In this document: positions 21,927-33,913 of the stretch, piece by piece | Layout of the letters: every line of letters starts with the position of its first letter | Numbering within the stretch: the first letter of the stretch is position 1 | Assembly (NCBI GenBank): GCA_029964075.1 | Contig: CM057129.1 | Location: forward strand, 10,159,430-10,223,429 | Source: Patiria pectinifera | Taxonomy: Eukaryota; Echinodermata; Asteroidea; Valvatida; Asterinidae | Direction: 5' to 3' | DNA length: 64,000 nucleotides | Notes under the pieces: generated by a model | What the model saw: the letters and a program-made list of their open reading frames with translations, nothing else | Told to the model about the DNA's origin: nothing | Databases searched by the model: none | Made by a program: the position numbers and the translations under genes

Positions 21927-24900
21927 CTGTAAAGAAAACAATACAGGGCCTATATGTAAATCTAAAAACAAAATCAATAAGCAATAAGAAATAGGCATAA
22001 TAATGTTACATACACTGAAGAGGTTGTCTTAGAGACACGTGTGACTTCATAATAATTTTAGAGGAATCATTATTCAGAGAATGTGTTCGGCGTGATGACA
22101 GTGGCCTATCCGGGGGCAAGGGGCTAACATTATATGAAAAGGTGGTTTTTTAAATCGGTTTCCATGGCAACTGCGGGCAATCCACATTATAGGGCTTGAC
22201 ATTATTTTTGCCCACCGATATAAGTTAGGAAAGGAGTTCGAATTATATGATGATTTTTTATGGGGACGGCGCGCCATTTCCACGGTCATGACAGAATCAA
22301 TTAAACATCACCACACCAACCTCGATGGTTCGCTCTTGAAGACTTGAAGATCAGGTCCAAGAAGAGATCAAAAGGAATTCACTGTTGGCTGAAAAATAAT
22401 AAACAAAGAAAACCGGTAACGTTTATGCTTGAATAAAGAAAGAAATACTTTTTTCATCGATTTTAATACAATTTTGAGGTTTTTTCACTATGATCAATAA
22501 TCATTCGAAACAAGGAACAATTATTCACTAATAAAAACAATGGTTAAATATTATTTGTATTTTCGTGACCGAATACGCCCAGAAAAGGCAACATGTGTTA
22601 ATGACGCTTTGTGATAATTTTCTCAGGAACTTAAATGCTCCCTGAAATCAACAGTAAATTTATTCAAACGCTTTAATGAAAGCCTTTATTCAAATTCATT
22701 ATACAATTTATTCAAATTCATTATACGAAAAAAATCTGTGTATTTTTGAGGCACTAGTAAGTCATTGATTATTTTTGAAAACATAAATATGTGAGTTTTT
22801 AAACAGCAAATTCTTGATTTAAATATGTTTTTTCCCGTCCAATTTCACACCTTGCTTATTCATTGTGTGAACACTTCCTTCAAATTCGCATACAAACGCG
22901 TTAGCATTCTCAAACCGAGTTGAATTTAGCGAACGATCAAATTATTTACGGGTATCTCCACTATACGCATAAAAAGTAGGCAATTGTTTGCATTGAATTT
23001 ATTGTGCTTTGGATTTCAGTCCAGTTCGGGAATTCAATTTCATGCTTACGTTCACAAAACTCATACATGTTTAATCAAATTTGGCAGTTTAGCCAGATCA
23101 GTGGCGGCTCTAGGGGTGCGGAGGGGGCGCCCTCCCCCGGCAGTGACCGAAAATTTATCAAAAAAGGCAAATTTCGATTGAGAGAGCCCTTCCACCCTCA
23201 CCCATTCTCCCGGCACAAATTCGCCCGGCATTAAACTCTCTGGATCCGCCCTTGAAGATATTATGTGGCTGTTTTAAAACAAAGTATAAAATGACGTGAT
23301 GTTTTGGACATTTTTTTTTTAAATGTCAGGGAAGGAATCATGAAACGTGCATATCAGTAACAATTTATTGTTAAGTGCGTATTAAATGACAGTAAGAATG
23401 AACTTTTTAGCACTCGCCCAAAAATCGGCCTCTCACTGACCTGTTAAATTTTGCAATCACCATGTGGAAATAAAAAGATAATGGAAAAAAATACTGAAAG
23501 TCAATCCAATTTCTTTTTGCCAATACGATTGACTGTTAATGCAGTCTTCAATCTTTTGTATCTGTATCTTTCTTTTATTTCTTTTAGTTCTCTGATTTTT
23601 TTTATTGATTTTTTTTTAGTTTGTAAATTGTATGTTGGCATACACAAAAATGAAACTATTTGTTTTCCGGAGAACCTGGTGACGATATGACGAGTAATCT
23701 GCCTTTCTAAAAAGAAAGATGCAAAATCTAAATTGACAGGCTTCATATACAAAATTGCATGTCTGAGAACGACTTTGAGTGATTTAGGAATTAGCAAAAA
23801 ATGTTTTTATTGAAAAGCACACAATTAAATTTGAATTGAACGAATTCAGCCGGAAATCCTACACGAATGATGGTCTTTAAATAATCTTTATGCTTCAAAC
23901 AGGATTTCTAAGCAACGATTGGCCATTTGTCACGGTTTGACGGTGGTTGTAGGAGAGGGGGATCCCTCACTTCTTTAAATATCACTTTCGCACCTTTGTT
24001 TTGAATCGAATGACGTTTCCTGTTTATAATGGTGACCAAAACGTTATCGGTGCATAAACAAACACAGTCTTCCGCCAAAATACTATGCTATTGTAACGCT
24101 AAATTGACAGAAAATGTACAATAAGAACTACTCACTTGATGTAATGTTCTTGAATTTTATCACAAAAGAAATCATCAACACGTGAGCAGATTGCTGGCGG
24201 AAAATAAAACAATTTTTTTGAAAATGAGTTATTGAGTTATTTTCTCCATTGATATGGGAAACCGATTTCATACCAGTGAAGTATAGTGGCGGAAATATTA
24301 CAGGTGGGCCACCGCAGTTAAGCTACAGTCGTTACAAAAAGAATTATTTCCCCGCTGGTGGGAAATCAGCGCACCGGTTTGGCTATTAGCATCAGCCACC
24401 ATCTGTTTGTCAACCATGAATTTGTCTAGGAAAATCTTTAAGGTTTAAGAAAATCTATACTACTATTGCAAACCTTAAACACTGAAAATGTTGGGGGGGG
24501 GTTTCAAAAAGATATGTAACAGGATCTACGTGACATCCTCAGTGGAACCCTATATGCAAACATGGCTGACATCATCTGAAAGCTGGTGCTTGAAACGTTG
24601 AAGTCGGACAGCAGAACAGACGGCCGAATAATTGTACAAACATGATTTCTAGACATGAATCCATCTAGATGAAGCAATGTGAACTTGAATAAAGTGTAAT
24701 CATGATCCAGTCCGTTCGTAAGTGCGCCCTCTATTCTATTCTGACCAGTGACACTATTATCACGCAATGCTTAAAAGTAACGCTTATACGTGTATTCATG
24801 TAGTGATCAAACCGGAATGGCGCACTGTGAACTAGTGAAATGACACAGTTTAAAAACAAAGTCCAAAAGGTATTGAGATTATCCCAGTTTTCAATAACAC

Positions 24901-25742
24901 AACATAGGACAGGATGTTAGAGATGTCCCAATTTCCTTTATACGTTCTTCCGTGGCCAACTTCCGCATAACCTTTTATCCTGAATTAGTTAGAGTGATTG
25001 CCGGGAAAAAAAGGTGAGCGCATCGCATCGGGATTATATGTTTAATACAATAAACAGGGAAAAATAGCAAGATAATAAAGGTGGTGAATGGTCATATACT
25101 GATATTATGGGTCAAGTGTCGAGCTTTCGCAAGATTTATTTCGTTAAAGACAAAAAGTTTTAATTGATCATCTAAAAAACTGCATAAGTGCTTGAACTTC
25201 ACTAAAAATAGGGAACTTGATGTAATATACTCTTGAAAAACCTATACAGCCAGGATTTACTGGAAAACTGGCGAACCTGAATGGCAATTAAAACTATAAA
25301 ACTTCCATGAACTTATAGAGTTCTTTTTTACTTTTCAGTATTTGGGCAATTACTGTGCGTCGAGAGTGCACCGTGGAAGTAATAGCAGGAATATTGTCCG
25401 ACATGAATTCCTTATTAAGAACAAATAAAAAAAAAACCAGATTTTTGTTCTTAGCTTTTATTGCCTGAACATTTGGCCTCACAACAAGTTGGTTTGAATC
25501 CGCATCAACTGTTCAGACTAAGAGCTAATTCAGCTATAGTCTATACTACATAATACCTGGTGATCATTCAAGCACCTATCGATAAGTTATTGAGTTAACG
25601 TATGGAAACGGGATCATCATGGTCGGAAATATTTACAGCGCACTGTTTTGGCTATAAGCACATTTTTTGTCAATATCATAAATCAAAAAGATCAATCCCA
25701 AAGTCGGAAGAATTATCGTCAAAGATTGTTTCAAACACTCAC
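21927..25742 (-). other. Inferred first intron of C1q gene C
   Basis: 3816 bases between the GTGAGTGT donor at 25742 and the CAG acceptor at 21927. It contains the hAT-like repeat at 23100-23256. No other gene is supported. Confidence 0.55.
23100..23256. mobile_element. hAT-like short element (unit C)
   Basis: Ends CAGTGGCGGCTCTAGG and CTCTCTGGATCCGCCCTTG are imperfect inverted repeats. Same interior as 13149-13320, so it predates the B/C duplication. Confidence 0.55.
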
Positions 25743-25820
25743 CGTGCAATTCTTGTTCGATCTTGCAAACAGTTCTCTTTTGGGATGTTGTCTGGACGTG
25801 GACATGAGCTTCGGTCGTTG
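25743..25820 (-). other. Inferred 5' UTR exon 1 of C1q gene C
   Basis: Ends AATTGCACG before GTGAGTGT at 25742. An ATG on the minus strand near 25805 is in frame with the coding exon across the inferred splice and would add 21 residues before the signal peptide. Transcription start is inferred from TATA at 25847-25854. Confidence 0.5.
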
Positions 25821-25839
25821 TGAGGAGTGAGCCGGCAGC

Positions 25840-26170
25840 TTGTGACTTAAATATTGACGTCGATTTCCCGAGCAGTGACTGAGGAACTTGCATGCCCGGT
25901 TTGTGATTGGCCCCCTGCGCGCTGTCAATCACACATCACCGACTCGCTCCATATTTGTGAGAGGGAAATGATGTTAATGTTACATTGCCTCACGTTACAC
26001 CCGAAGCTTGTATCACCGACACTCAAATAGACGCACCTAATTGGTGGAATGATTGTATGGATGTCGGCGACACAGTCAAACACGTGGAATGTGATTGGCA
26101 CCTGTCAATCACAGACCACTCACTTGTGGTCACCGACTTGTTGGTTGACTAACTCCGATTGGTGGATAGA
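25840..26170 (-). promoter_or_regulatory. TATA/CCAAT promoter of C1q gene C
   Basis: Minus-strand ATATTTAA at 25847-25854 with an adjacent CGACGTCA, and CCAAT boxes near 25906, 26041, 26094 and 26158, as in the other two units. Confidence 0.55.
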
Positions 26171-26959
26171 ATAATGACGTACCCCGGCCATACGTGATTC
26201 AATCAGTGTTTGTTTTGTGCTTCGTGTTATGTAATGGAGCCACGCATTTGGTGGCTAGTATTTTGTAGTCAGGTTATGCAGTCTACATTTTTGATTGAAA
26301 AACGAAGGCGTAATAATCTAGCTTGAAAAGAAAAGGTAATAAGAACTTTAATTTATTGTGTGCATAATATCCAGTCCATGTACAGTTTCCGCCCTCTTAC
26401 GGTGAAGTGTACTTATTTTGTAGAACCCAGCCGTTCCCAAAAGACAACTGAATTACAACCATTCATCTATCCCCATCCACTAGTCAAACGTGCGCTCGGC
26501 TCGGCAACTTCTTTGCATGCAATCGACCTTGCACCTGCAGACCCCTTCCCCCTAATTGAGGCCCTCCCACCTCCGCTTATTGAGCCCAACGTATACCAAA
26601 AGCCAAACACAAAATAGGCCAATCCCGATCTTGACCCTCGCCTAATCAAACCTAATCCCCCAAACTCACCCCAACTGCTAGGATCCTACCATTTGCAACA
26701 AACTTCTTTTCTTAGAAAACACTAACCTTCAATAGCCTGATCTCCAAGCCAAGCACGAATCCCCATATTGAACCCCTGCCCCCCACCATCCCTCCCCCTC
26801 CTAGCAACCCCGGGCAGCCAATGGCGGATCCCTAACCAATATACTGAGGTGGAGAAAGGGGTGCTTATTTAATGTTAGAGTGCTGCTGTTCCCCTTTCTA
26901 TTAATAGTTTCGTCGAAAGGAAGAGGAAGAGTAAATCTATTTTTACAACATAAACAGTC

Positions 26960-27482
26960 GTGTAGTGACATTTGTTTGTCGTTGGGTATTACCTATCGAG
27001 TGCCACTGTTTTTAGTAATTCACTCATCAATTTTCTGCATATGGCAACCAACAGTTTTCCCCGCTAAAATAGGCCGGGCTATACGAATACCTATTGAGAA
27101 AATTTGAAAAGACGGTGGCCCATATTCTACCAAAAGTCCAAAATAATCACTAAGTGTGCCCCTGAGTGTGCCTGATTTCTAGCGGAACAACACTTCCCAC
27201 AATTCCCAACAGTACCTATTATTATACCTATCCAGGGTGTGTCGTTTTCAAACCTAGTATTTTCGAGAGATATTACGCTGCAAAGTATTACACAATGGCG
27301 TGGTTCTTTAAAGGTACCTTAATTAAGACTCCTCATTTTCTGGAGGAAGCATTCAAAGAGTTAAGCGACTCCCCCGAATCCCAGGCAGGCTGAGTGGTGA
27401 GGCACGCCCTCTCTGGCTTTCCGGGTTACGCCACTGAGTTTGAAGTGACGCATCGTATCTATCTCAACATTCGGCTTGGACC
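26960..27482. other. Unique stretch between C1q array and BEL element
   Basis: No similarity to other parts of the window was noticed. A frame open for 75 codons (27166-27393, plus) has no recognisable domain. Nothing further is supported. Confidence 0.4.
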
Positions 27483-27487
27483 ATGAG
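27483..27487. repeat. Target-site duplication ATGAG, left
   Basis: ATGAG precedes the left LTR and is repeated at 33914-33918 after the right LTR. Five bases is usual for BEL/Pao. Confidence 0.85.
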
Positions 27488-28074
27488 TGTAGCTTAGTAC
27501 ATGGGAAATAAATTGTCGAAACTCTATTTTTGAACTCGCTCCAGTCCTTTTATTTGTCTCCACTTGTGTACACTTTACTTGATCCTTCATTCACTGGTTA
27601 TAATTGCTCAACTGATGTGCGCGGCGATCTGAGTGGATATGGCCTGGCAGTAAGCGGTTCACTGCAATAAATGACAAAACTCTAATGAATAACTACCAAA
27701 ACAAAGGGATTTACCTGACCCTTAAACGATACACATAACAATGCAGTGATTTCACGTACAAGTTCTTCCAAAATTATGACCCAAATATCCCACAGATTTA
27801 AACGATTAAACACTTCAAAATGCCCCCCAAATTAACCCAAATATCTTCTTGAAAGTTTACAGTTAACGATTAATAACAATTGAAACAGAAATCATACCGA
27901 TTGTGTAGAGTCCGGGGAAACCTAAGCCTTAAATTTCTGGAATTACTTTCACAACGAATCAGTACATGTCGTGCTTGACCCTTGACCTACGCGCAAGCCT
28001 GCACAAGTACACAAAGGGCGCCCCCAATACAAATCATGAATGAAATTTGATGTAACTGGTAAGTCAACGCTACA
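27488..28074 (-). repeat. 3' LTR of BEL element
   Basis: 587 bases with TGTAGC...GCTACA ends. A purine-rich tract (minus strand GGGGCTGGGAA, 28075-28085) lies directly before it and is the likely plus-strand priming site. Confidence 0.9.
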
Positions 28075-28139
28075 TTCCCAGCCCCAAATGAACTATCTTA
28101 CTAGATTTTCATTTTCCCCAAACTTTATGTAACGTCCCC

Positions 28140-31100
28140 TTAAAGTCTGAATAACAACAACTTAGTTCTTGGCACTCTCCACGAGACACAGCTTGGTGAT
28201 TGGTCGTCTGAAGTAGCCGGTCCCGGTCTTGACCTCCACCTGTCGAACGTTGCCTTCATGGTCTGGGTAGGTTTGGCTGACTCTTCCCAAAGGCCAATGA
28301 CCGCGAGACACCCTGTCATCCGCCACCAGGACCAGATCTCCAACTTGAAGATTCTGTACTCGCTGCGTCCACTTCTGTCGAAGTTGCAATACAGGTAAGT
28401 ACTCTCGAAGCCAACGCTTCCAAATTGGTCGGCCAGAAACTGAGCTTGACGCCAACGTCGACGGCTGTATGCATCTTCCTTCTGAAACAGACCTGGGGGT
28501 AAGCTGGAATTAGCCCGCAACAGCAACAAATGATTCGGTGTCAGAGGCTCGTCGTCACCTGGATCAAAACTCAATGGGGTCAATGGTCTGGCATTGAGAA
28601 TTGCCTCGACCTCTGCCATCAAGGTAAGCAAAACTTCATCAGACACAACTTGCTCCTGCAACAAACACCTCAAGATCTTGCGCACAGACCGTATCATTCT
28701 CTCCCATACACCGCCCATATGGCTTGCTGTTGGAGGATTGAATTGCCACCTGATACCCTGCTGCAGCAGAAAGTCACTAACCCTCCGCTGATTCAGGTCA
28801 TCAAGACTTTCCCGCAGCTCTCGCTCTCCCCCGACGAAATTTGTGCCATTATCACTCATGATGATCTGTGGTTTGCCCCTTCTTGCGATAAATCGTCGAA
28901 GTGCGTTGATAAAGGCATCGGTATCCAGAGAGTGAGCAACTTCAAGGTGGACTGCCCGCATCGATAAACATGTGAAGATGCACCCATATCGTTTGATGTG
29001 ACTCCGGCCTTGCTTCACGTAGACGGGACCGAAGTAGTCAACACCGACCGATGTGAACGGAGGGTTATCTGGCGTTACTCTAGCCGCCGGTAAGTCGCCC
29101 ATGAACTGTTGTCTCAATGGAGCATTCCTCTTCTTGCACTCAAAGCAGTTGCCAATGACACGTCTGGGTCGTTGCGCCACCTCTGGCGACCCAGAACTTC
29201 TCCCTCAGCGACGACCATGTCATTCCAACCCTGGAGTGCCCTACTAGCAAGTGATGGTGAATGATAATGAGCTCTGTCACCTTATGGTTGCTGGGAAGAA
29301 TAATCGGGTGATTCATCTCCTGATCAATTGGTGCGTTTCTAAGGCGACCGCCTACTCGCAAGATGCCATCCTTCAAAACAGGATTCAGTTTGTGAAGAGA
29401 GAACTGTTGCCCCCTGGACTTCTTTCCGCAGGTGGCCGACTTCTGTCTTGTCGAGTGAAGTGCATCTATCTCTTTGGGAAATGCTTGACGCTGTATGTAC
29501 CTTATTATGCCCCTTTCTGCACTCTGGCATTCTTCTACGGAAAGACCTCCTTGTTTAAGGCTTGAGTCATCTGCTATTCCCTTGCAGCGGATGTGAAGAT
29601 ACTGAACGAAACGCAAGAGCCAAGCTACGCCTCTCTTCAATCGGTTCAATGATGAGTACTTGGCCAGGAATTCATCAACCTTCAGCTTCTCTTGCACTAA
29701 GGCTGTCTGCGTCACCACCCTCTTGAGTTCAGGATCCCTCTCAAGAGCATCATTGAGCGGCAATATGTCAGGGTTTGGTAGAGTACCCTGCAGGACAACT
29801 GGAGGTATTGGCCAATGATCCTCATTCATCATCAGGAACTGCGGCCCCTTTAACCAGCGGCCATCTTTGATCATCCTTTCAGCGCTTAGGCCCCTGGACC
29901 CTTCATCTGCTGGGTTGGATTCAGTGTTGACATATCGCCACTGTGACTCATCGGTGGCATCTTGGATCCTTGCAACCCGATTTGCCACAAAGGTGCGGAA
30001 GCGCCTACTCTCGTTTCTTATGTATTGCAGAACCGAAGTTGAATCAGTCCAGAATACAATGTCGGTGATGGGCAATCTCAGCTCTTTCTGAACCATTTTG
30101 CTGAGCTGAACTGATAAGACAGCTGCCGTAAGCTCCAACCTCGGTATGGATATCGACCTCTTAGGACACAGCCTTGCCTTCCCAATGATGAAGGAACAGT
30201 CTATCCTACCTGATCCATCCACTGTCCGTAGGTAAGCCACGGCCGCATATCCACGCTCGGAGGCGTCTGAAAAGAAGTGCAGCTGACTGATTGCAGTATC
30301 TTCTAGCTCCCTTGGCCTCAAACACCTGGGGATGGTGAGAGCCTCCAATCTTGGCAGGTCATCCAACCAGCGCTTCCATCTAAACAATTCTCGTTCCTCA
30401 ACCTTTTCGTCCCAACCTAGCTTCCTGCTGCAGATATCCTGAAGCAAAATCTTGGCAGGTAGGATGAAAGGCGCTAGGAACCCCAGTGGGTCATATAGTG
30501 AGCTGACAATTGATAGGATGCCTCTCCGGGTGGTGGGCCTTTCCTTCAGAACCGTCTTGAAACCAAAGGTGTCCGACTGTACGTTCCAATGTATACCAAG
30601 GGTACGCTCGATTGGTAAGTCTCCCAAATCCAGATCCAACACAGATGGGGCTCTCTCACTTGCTGGAATAGCAGACAGAACCTCCCGGTTATTGCTGATC
30701 CATTTCCTCAGTCTAAATCCACCTTTGCTGAGCAGATCAATGAGCTGTCTAGCCAGGTTGATACCCGCTTCTGCACAACTCACCGACACCAAAAGGTCAT
30801 CGACGTAGAAATTGTCACGTACTGCTGAGATGGCAGCCTCCCCAAATTCAGCACCATGGTCATCTGCCGTTTTCCTCAGAGCGAATCCTGCACAACTGGG
30901 CGAGGATGTTGCCCCAAACAAATGAACCAGCATCTGGAAGTCAGTCGGATCCTTGGACAAGTCATGACTCGGCCACCACAGAAATCGTAGGGCATCGCAG
31001 TCTCTCTCGGGAACTCGTACCTGGTGGAACATAGCCTCCACGTCTGCTACTAATGCAACAGTCTCATGGCGGAAACGAGTCAGCACACCGACCAGGTTGT

Positions 31101-31998
31101 TTGTTAAGTCTGGGCCCTGTAGGAGATTATCATTGAGTGATGTACCTCGGAATCTTGCTGCGCAGTCAAATACCACTCTCATCTTTCCTGGCTTTTGGGG
31201 ATGAAATACAGGATGATGTGGCAAATACCATTTCCTTCCCACTTCGACATTTGGTACTTCTTCCGGCACTGGTCTTGCATATCCCCTTTGGACATAACCA
31301 TCAATGGTTTCCTTGTACTGCTGACGCAAATCATCATCTTTCTGCAGGCGTTTCTTAAGGGAACCCAACCGCGTCTCAGCAAGTGCCCGGTTGTCTGGCA
31401 AGTCAGGATTTCGTCTTCGCCATGGTAGACCTATTTCGTAGTGCCCATCAATCAGCCTTGCAGACTCCTCCATGGTGGATCTCGCTCTCCGATCCCCCAC
31501 AGAGTCACCACGCTTATTGTCCATGATAGATCCGCCAAAATCTACCTCCCAAAATCTCTGCACTTGATGTTGCAGTTGGTCGTCTTGCAGCTTGGCATGG
31601 TTGATATTGAAACTTCCTGCTCCCTGCTTGAAGGAGGGTGATGTAGGACCAACGAGCGTCCATCCCAGGAGTGATCGCACCGCATAAGGTTCCTTGCGTC
31701 CACCCCGCCTCTCTTCCATCACCCAAAAGGCTTCAGGGACATCTCCTCCGATTAGGACTTGAACTGGCCTTCCGTCAGTTTGGGGGAACTCAATTCCATC
31801 CAGATGTCTCCATTTCTTCACATCCTTCTGATTTGGGAAGACGCTACTTGATATAGGCAAGGTTTGGACAGTCCTCACTCTCGGTAGGTCCAGCTCTTCA
31901 TCATTTTGGATGGACTTCACTGTTAGGTTTATCTCCATGCCGTGATACTTGCTTGTTCCTCCAACTGTATTCAGGGAGAAGTTGAACCTTTCTCCCCT
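28140..31998 (-). pseudogene. BEL pol: protease remnant, RT, RNase H, integrase
   Basis: The main frame is 29140-31938, continuing upstream in frame to the deletion junction near 32020. In order it has the C-terminal half of the aspartic protease, reverse transcriptase (YVDD near residue 378 of this frame, about position 30800), the Pao-type region, RNase H (FFSDASERGYAA and WTDST), and the start of the integrase zinc domain. A one-base frame change near 29178-29195 leads into the integrase core at 28140-29180 ([28 protein letters not shown]). A second, at 28421-28428, separates the core from the C-terminal basic domain at 28162-28455. The protease active-site DSG segment is absent. Confidence 0.88.
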
Positions 31999-33299
31999 GA
32001 TCCCAAGCTGCTCTGCCAGCTCCTCGTCGCACAGCGAATATCTCTCATAAACTGACGACGCTCGTCATATGACTTCTGTGTGAAGGTCTTGCATTCTGCC
32101 AATTTGTGTTGCTGGGAACAGCAGAGACATTTGACTTGCTTGTCCTTCTTTGCTTCATGAAGATAGTCACCACCCACACTAGTTGACAGCGCAGTCACCT
32201 TGGCCGGGTAAGCCTTCGGTTTGGTGCGTGAGGAATGACTCGCGCTGGTCGGACTGAAAGTCTTGGTGATATTCTGTCCGTACATATTGCTGGCAGTTTT
32301 CGCCTTCGTCTCAATAAACTCCGTCATCTGTGTGAAGCTTGGTTCTCGTTTGGACTCGATGATCACCTGTGCCTTCTTGACCCAGTCTGCTTGTAGATAA
32401 ACGGGCAAGAGACGCTGAACCTTAAGTAGGTTCTCTGAGCTGTTCATGTCCGCATTGTATCCAAGCTGGGACAAGGTTATTTGGCACTTCTTCATGTCCC
32501 TCGCTAAATCCCAAAGGGCGTTGCCATCGTTCTGTCGTATCTGTCCTCGGTTGGTAACCTTGCGCAGCAGAGCATGCATTATTAAGTGTGGCTGTCCGAA
32601 CTGCTCGCGCAAGATTTTAAGTGCTGTTTTGTAGCCTTCTGTGGGTTCCATCAGGATACAGTTTTCGATGCTTTCCTTTGCCTTACCTCGACAGAAATGC
32701 ACCAGGTAAGTCAGCCTTGTTCGGGCATCAGTCACTTTGGAACCGATGTTTGTCTCGAAACTGGTCACGAATGCCCAATATTCCGCTGGGTCTCCGCTAA
32801 AGGACTTAATGTCAGGCTTTGGTATGTTCATGGTGAGTGTCAAGGCTTGGCACAATTGTGTGATGCTTGCTTGATCATTTGATGCTGGAGTGGACTGTGA
32901 GGTTACTTCAGGTGGTGTGACACTCTCCTCTGTTGTGTTTGAAGGAAATGTTATAATGCCACTTTCATCTATCATGTCGGCCTGTGCTCGATCATGGTTG
33001 TTGACAACCAGAGTACTGCTTGTGACTTCTACACTAGTGTCAATTGCTTGTGTAACATCTGGTCTGTCTTCTGTGGCATCTTCCTCTTGCATTTCCTCTC
33101 CCCAAATATGTGGCTCCAATTCTGCCTGCTCCTCTTCATCCTCCACATTTTGAAGTTGTAATTTCATTTCCAACATCATTTTCTGTTGCTCCAGTTGCTG
33201 CTTTCGCTTGAGCTGCTCTTTCCTCAGCTTAGTAATCTCGAGCCTCGACTTAGCCTCGCGATATTTTTCGATGGACGCAACGCTACAGGAACTTCTCAT
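31971..33299 (-). pseudogene. BEL gag, 3'-truncated by deletion
   Basis: The start is taken as the ATG at 33299, 23 bases inside the right LTR; the open frame continues upstream into the LTR to 33425. The N-terminal third is a charged coiled coil (KLRKEQLKRKQQLEQQKMM). The middle is the Pao-type gag domain (FSGDPAEYWAFVTSFE). A cysteine-rich CLCCSQQHKLAEC motif follows near the end. After FMRDIRC the frame runs into sequence read in another frame as protease, and it stops at 31971. The usual further CCHC knuckles are missing. Confidence 0.85.
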
Positions 33300-33322
33300 T
33301 GATCTGTTGGATCTAACTTCTA

Positions 33323-33913
33323 TGTAGCTTAGTACATGGGAAATAAATTGTCGAAACTCTATTTTTGAACTCGCTCCAGTCCTTTTATTTGTCTCCACTT
33401 GTGTACACTTTACTTGATCCTTCATTCACTGGTTATAATTGCTCAACTGATGTGCGCGGCGATCTGAGTGGATATGGCCTGGCAGTAAGCGGTTCACTGC
33501 AATAAATGACAAAACTCCAATGAATAACTAGCCAAAACAAAGGGATTTACCTGACCCTTAAACGATACACACAACAATGCAGTGATTTCACGTACAAGTT
33601 CTTCCAAAATTATGACCCAAATATCCCACAGATTTAAACGATTAAACACTTCAAAATGCCCCCCAAATTAACCCAAATATCTTCTTCAAAGTTTACAGTT
33701 AACGATTAATAACAATTGAAACAGAAATCATACCGATTGTGTAGAGTCCGGGGAAACCTAAGCCTTAAATTTCTGGAATTACGTTCACAACGAATCAGTA
33801 CATGTCGCGCTTGACCCTTGACCTACGCGCAAGCCTGCACAAGTAAACAAAGGGCGCCCCCAATACAAATCATGAATGAAATTTGATGTAACTGGTAAGT
33901 CAACGTTACTACA
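33323..33913 (-). repeat. 5' LTR of BEL element
   Basis: 591 bases. It differs from the other LTR at scattered sites and by four extra bases, mostly at its outer end (GTTACTACA against GCTACA). No canonical tRNA primer site starting TGG follows on the minus strand. Confidence 0.9.

Larger units (their letters stand above)
19990..26960. repeat. Tandem duplication unit C
   Basis: Third homologous segment. It follows the unit B order from about GCAATTCAAATGCATAC at 19993 to the pyrimidine-rich block upstream of the promoter, then similarity to A and B stops near 26960. The hAT MITE and AT-rich spacer found in A and B are missing. Confidence 0.75.
27488..33913 (-). mobile_element. BEL/Pao LTR retrotransposon, defective
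   Basis: 6426 bases with two LTRs, matching 5-bp flanks, and gag-pol in BEL/Pao order (gag, protease remnant, reverse transcriptase with YVDD, RNase H, integrase). By eye the LTRs differ by about eight substitutions and two small indels in about 590 bases, so insertion is recent but not fresh. The coding part has an internal deletion and at least two frameshifts, so this copy cannot make its own full set of proteins. Confidence 0.92.

Noticed and set aside
21927..21998. Upstream start of C1q gene C (and 12039-12053 in B)
   Set aside because: These codons lie upstream of the CAG acceptor, inside the inferred intron; gene A has no equivalent.
27166..27393. 75-codon frame as a small gene
   Set aside because: No homologue recognised, no promoter or splice signals; length is expected by chance.
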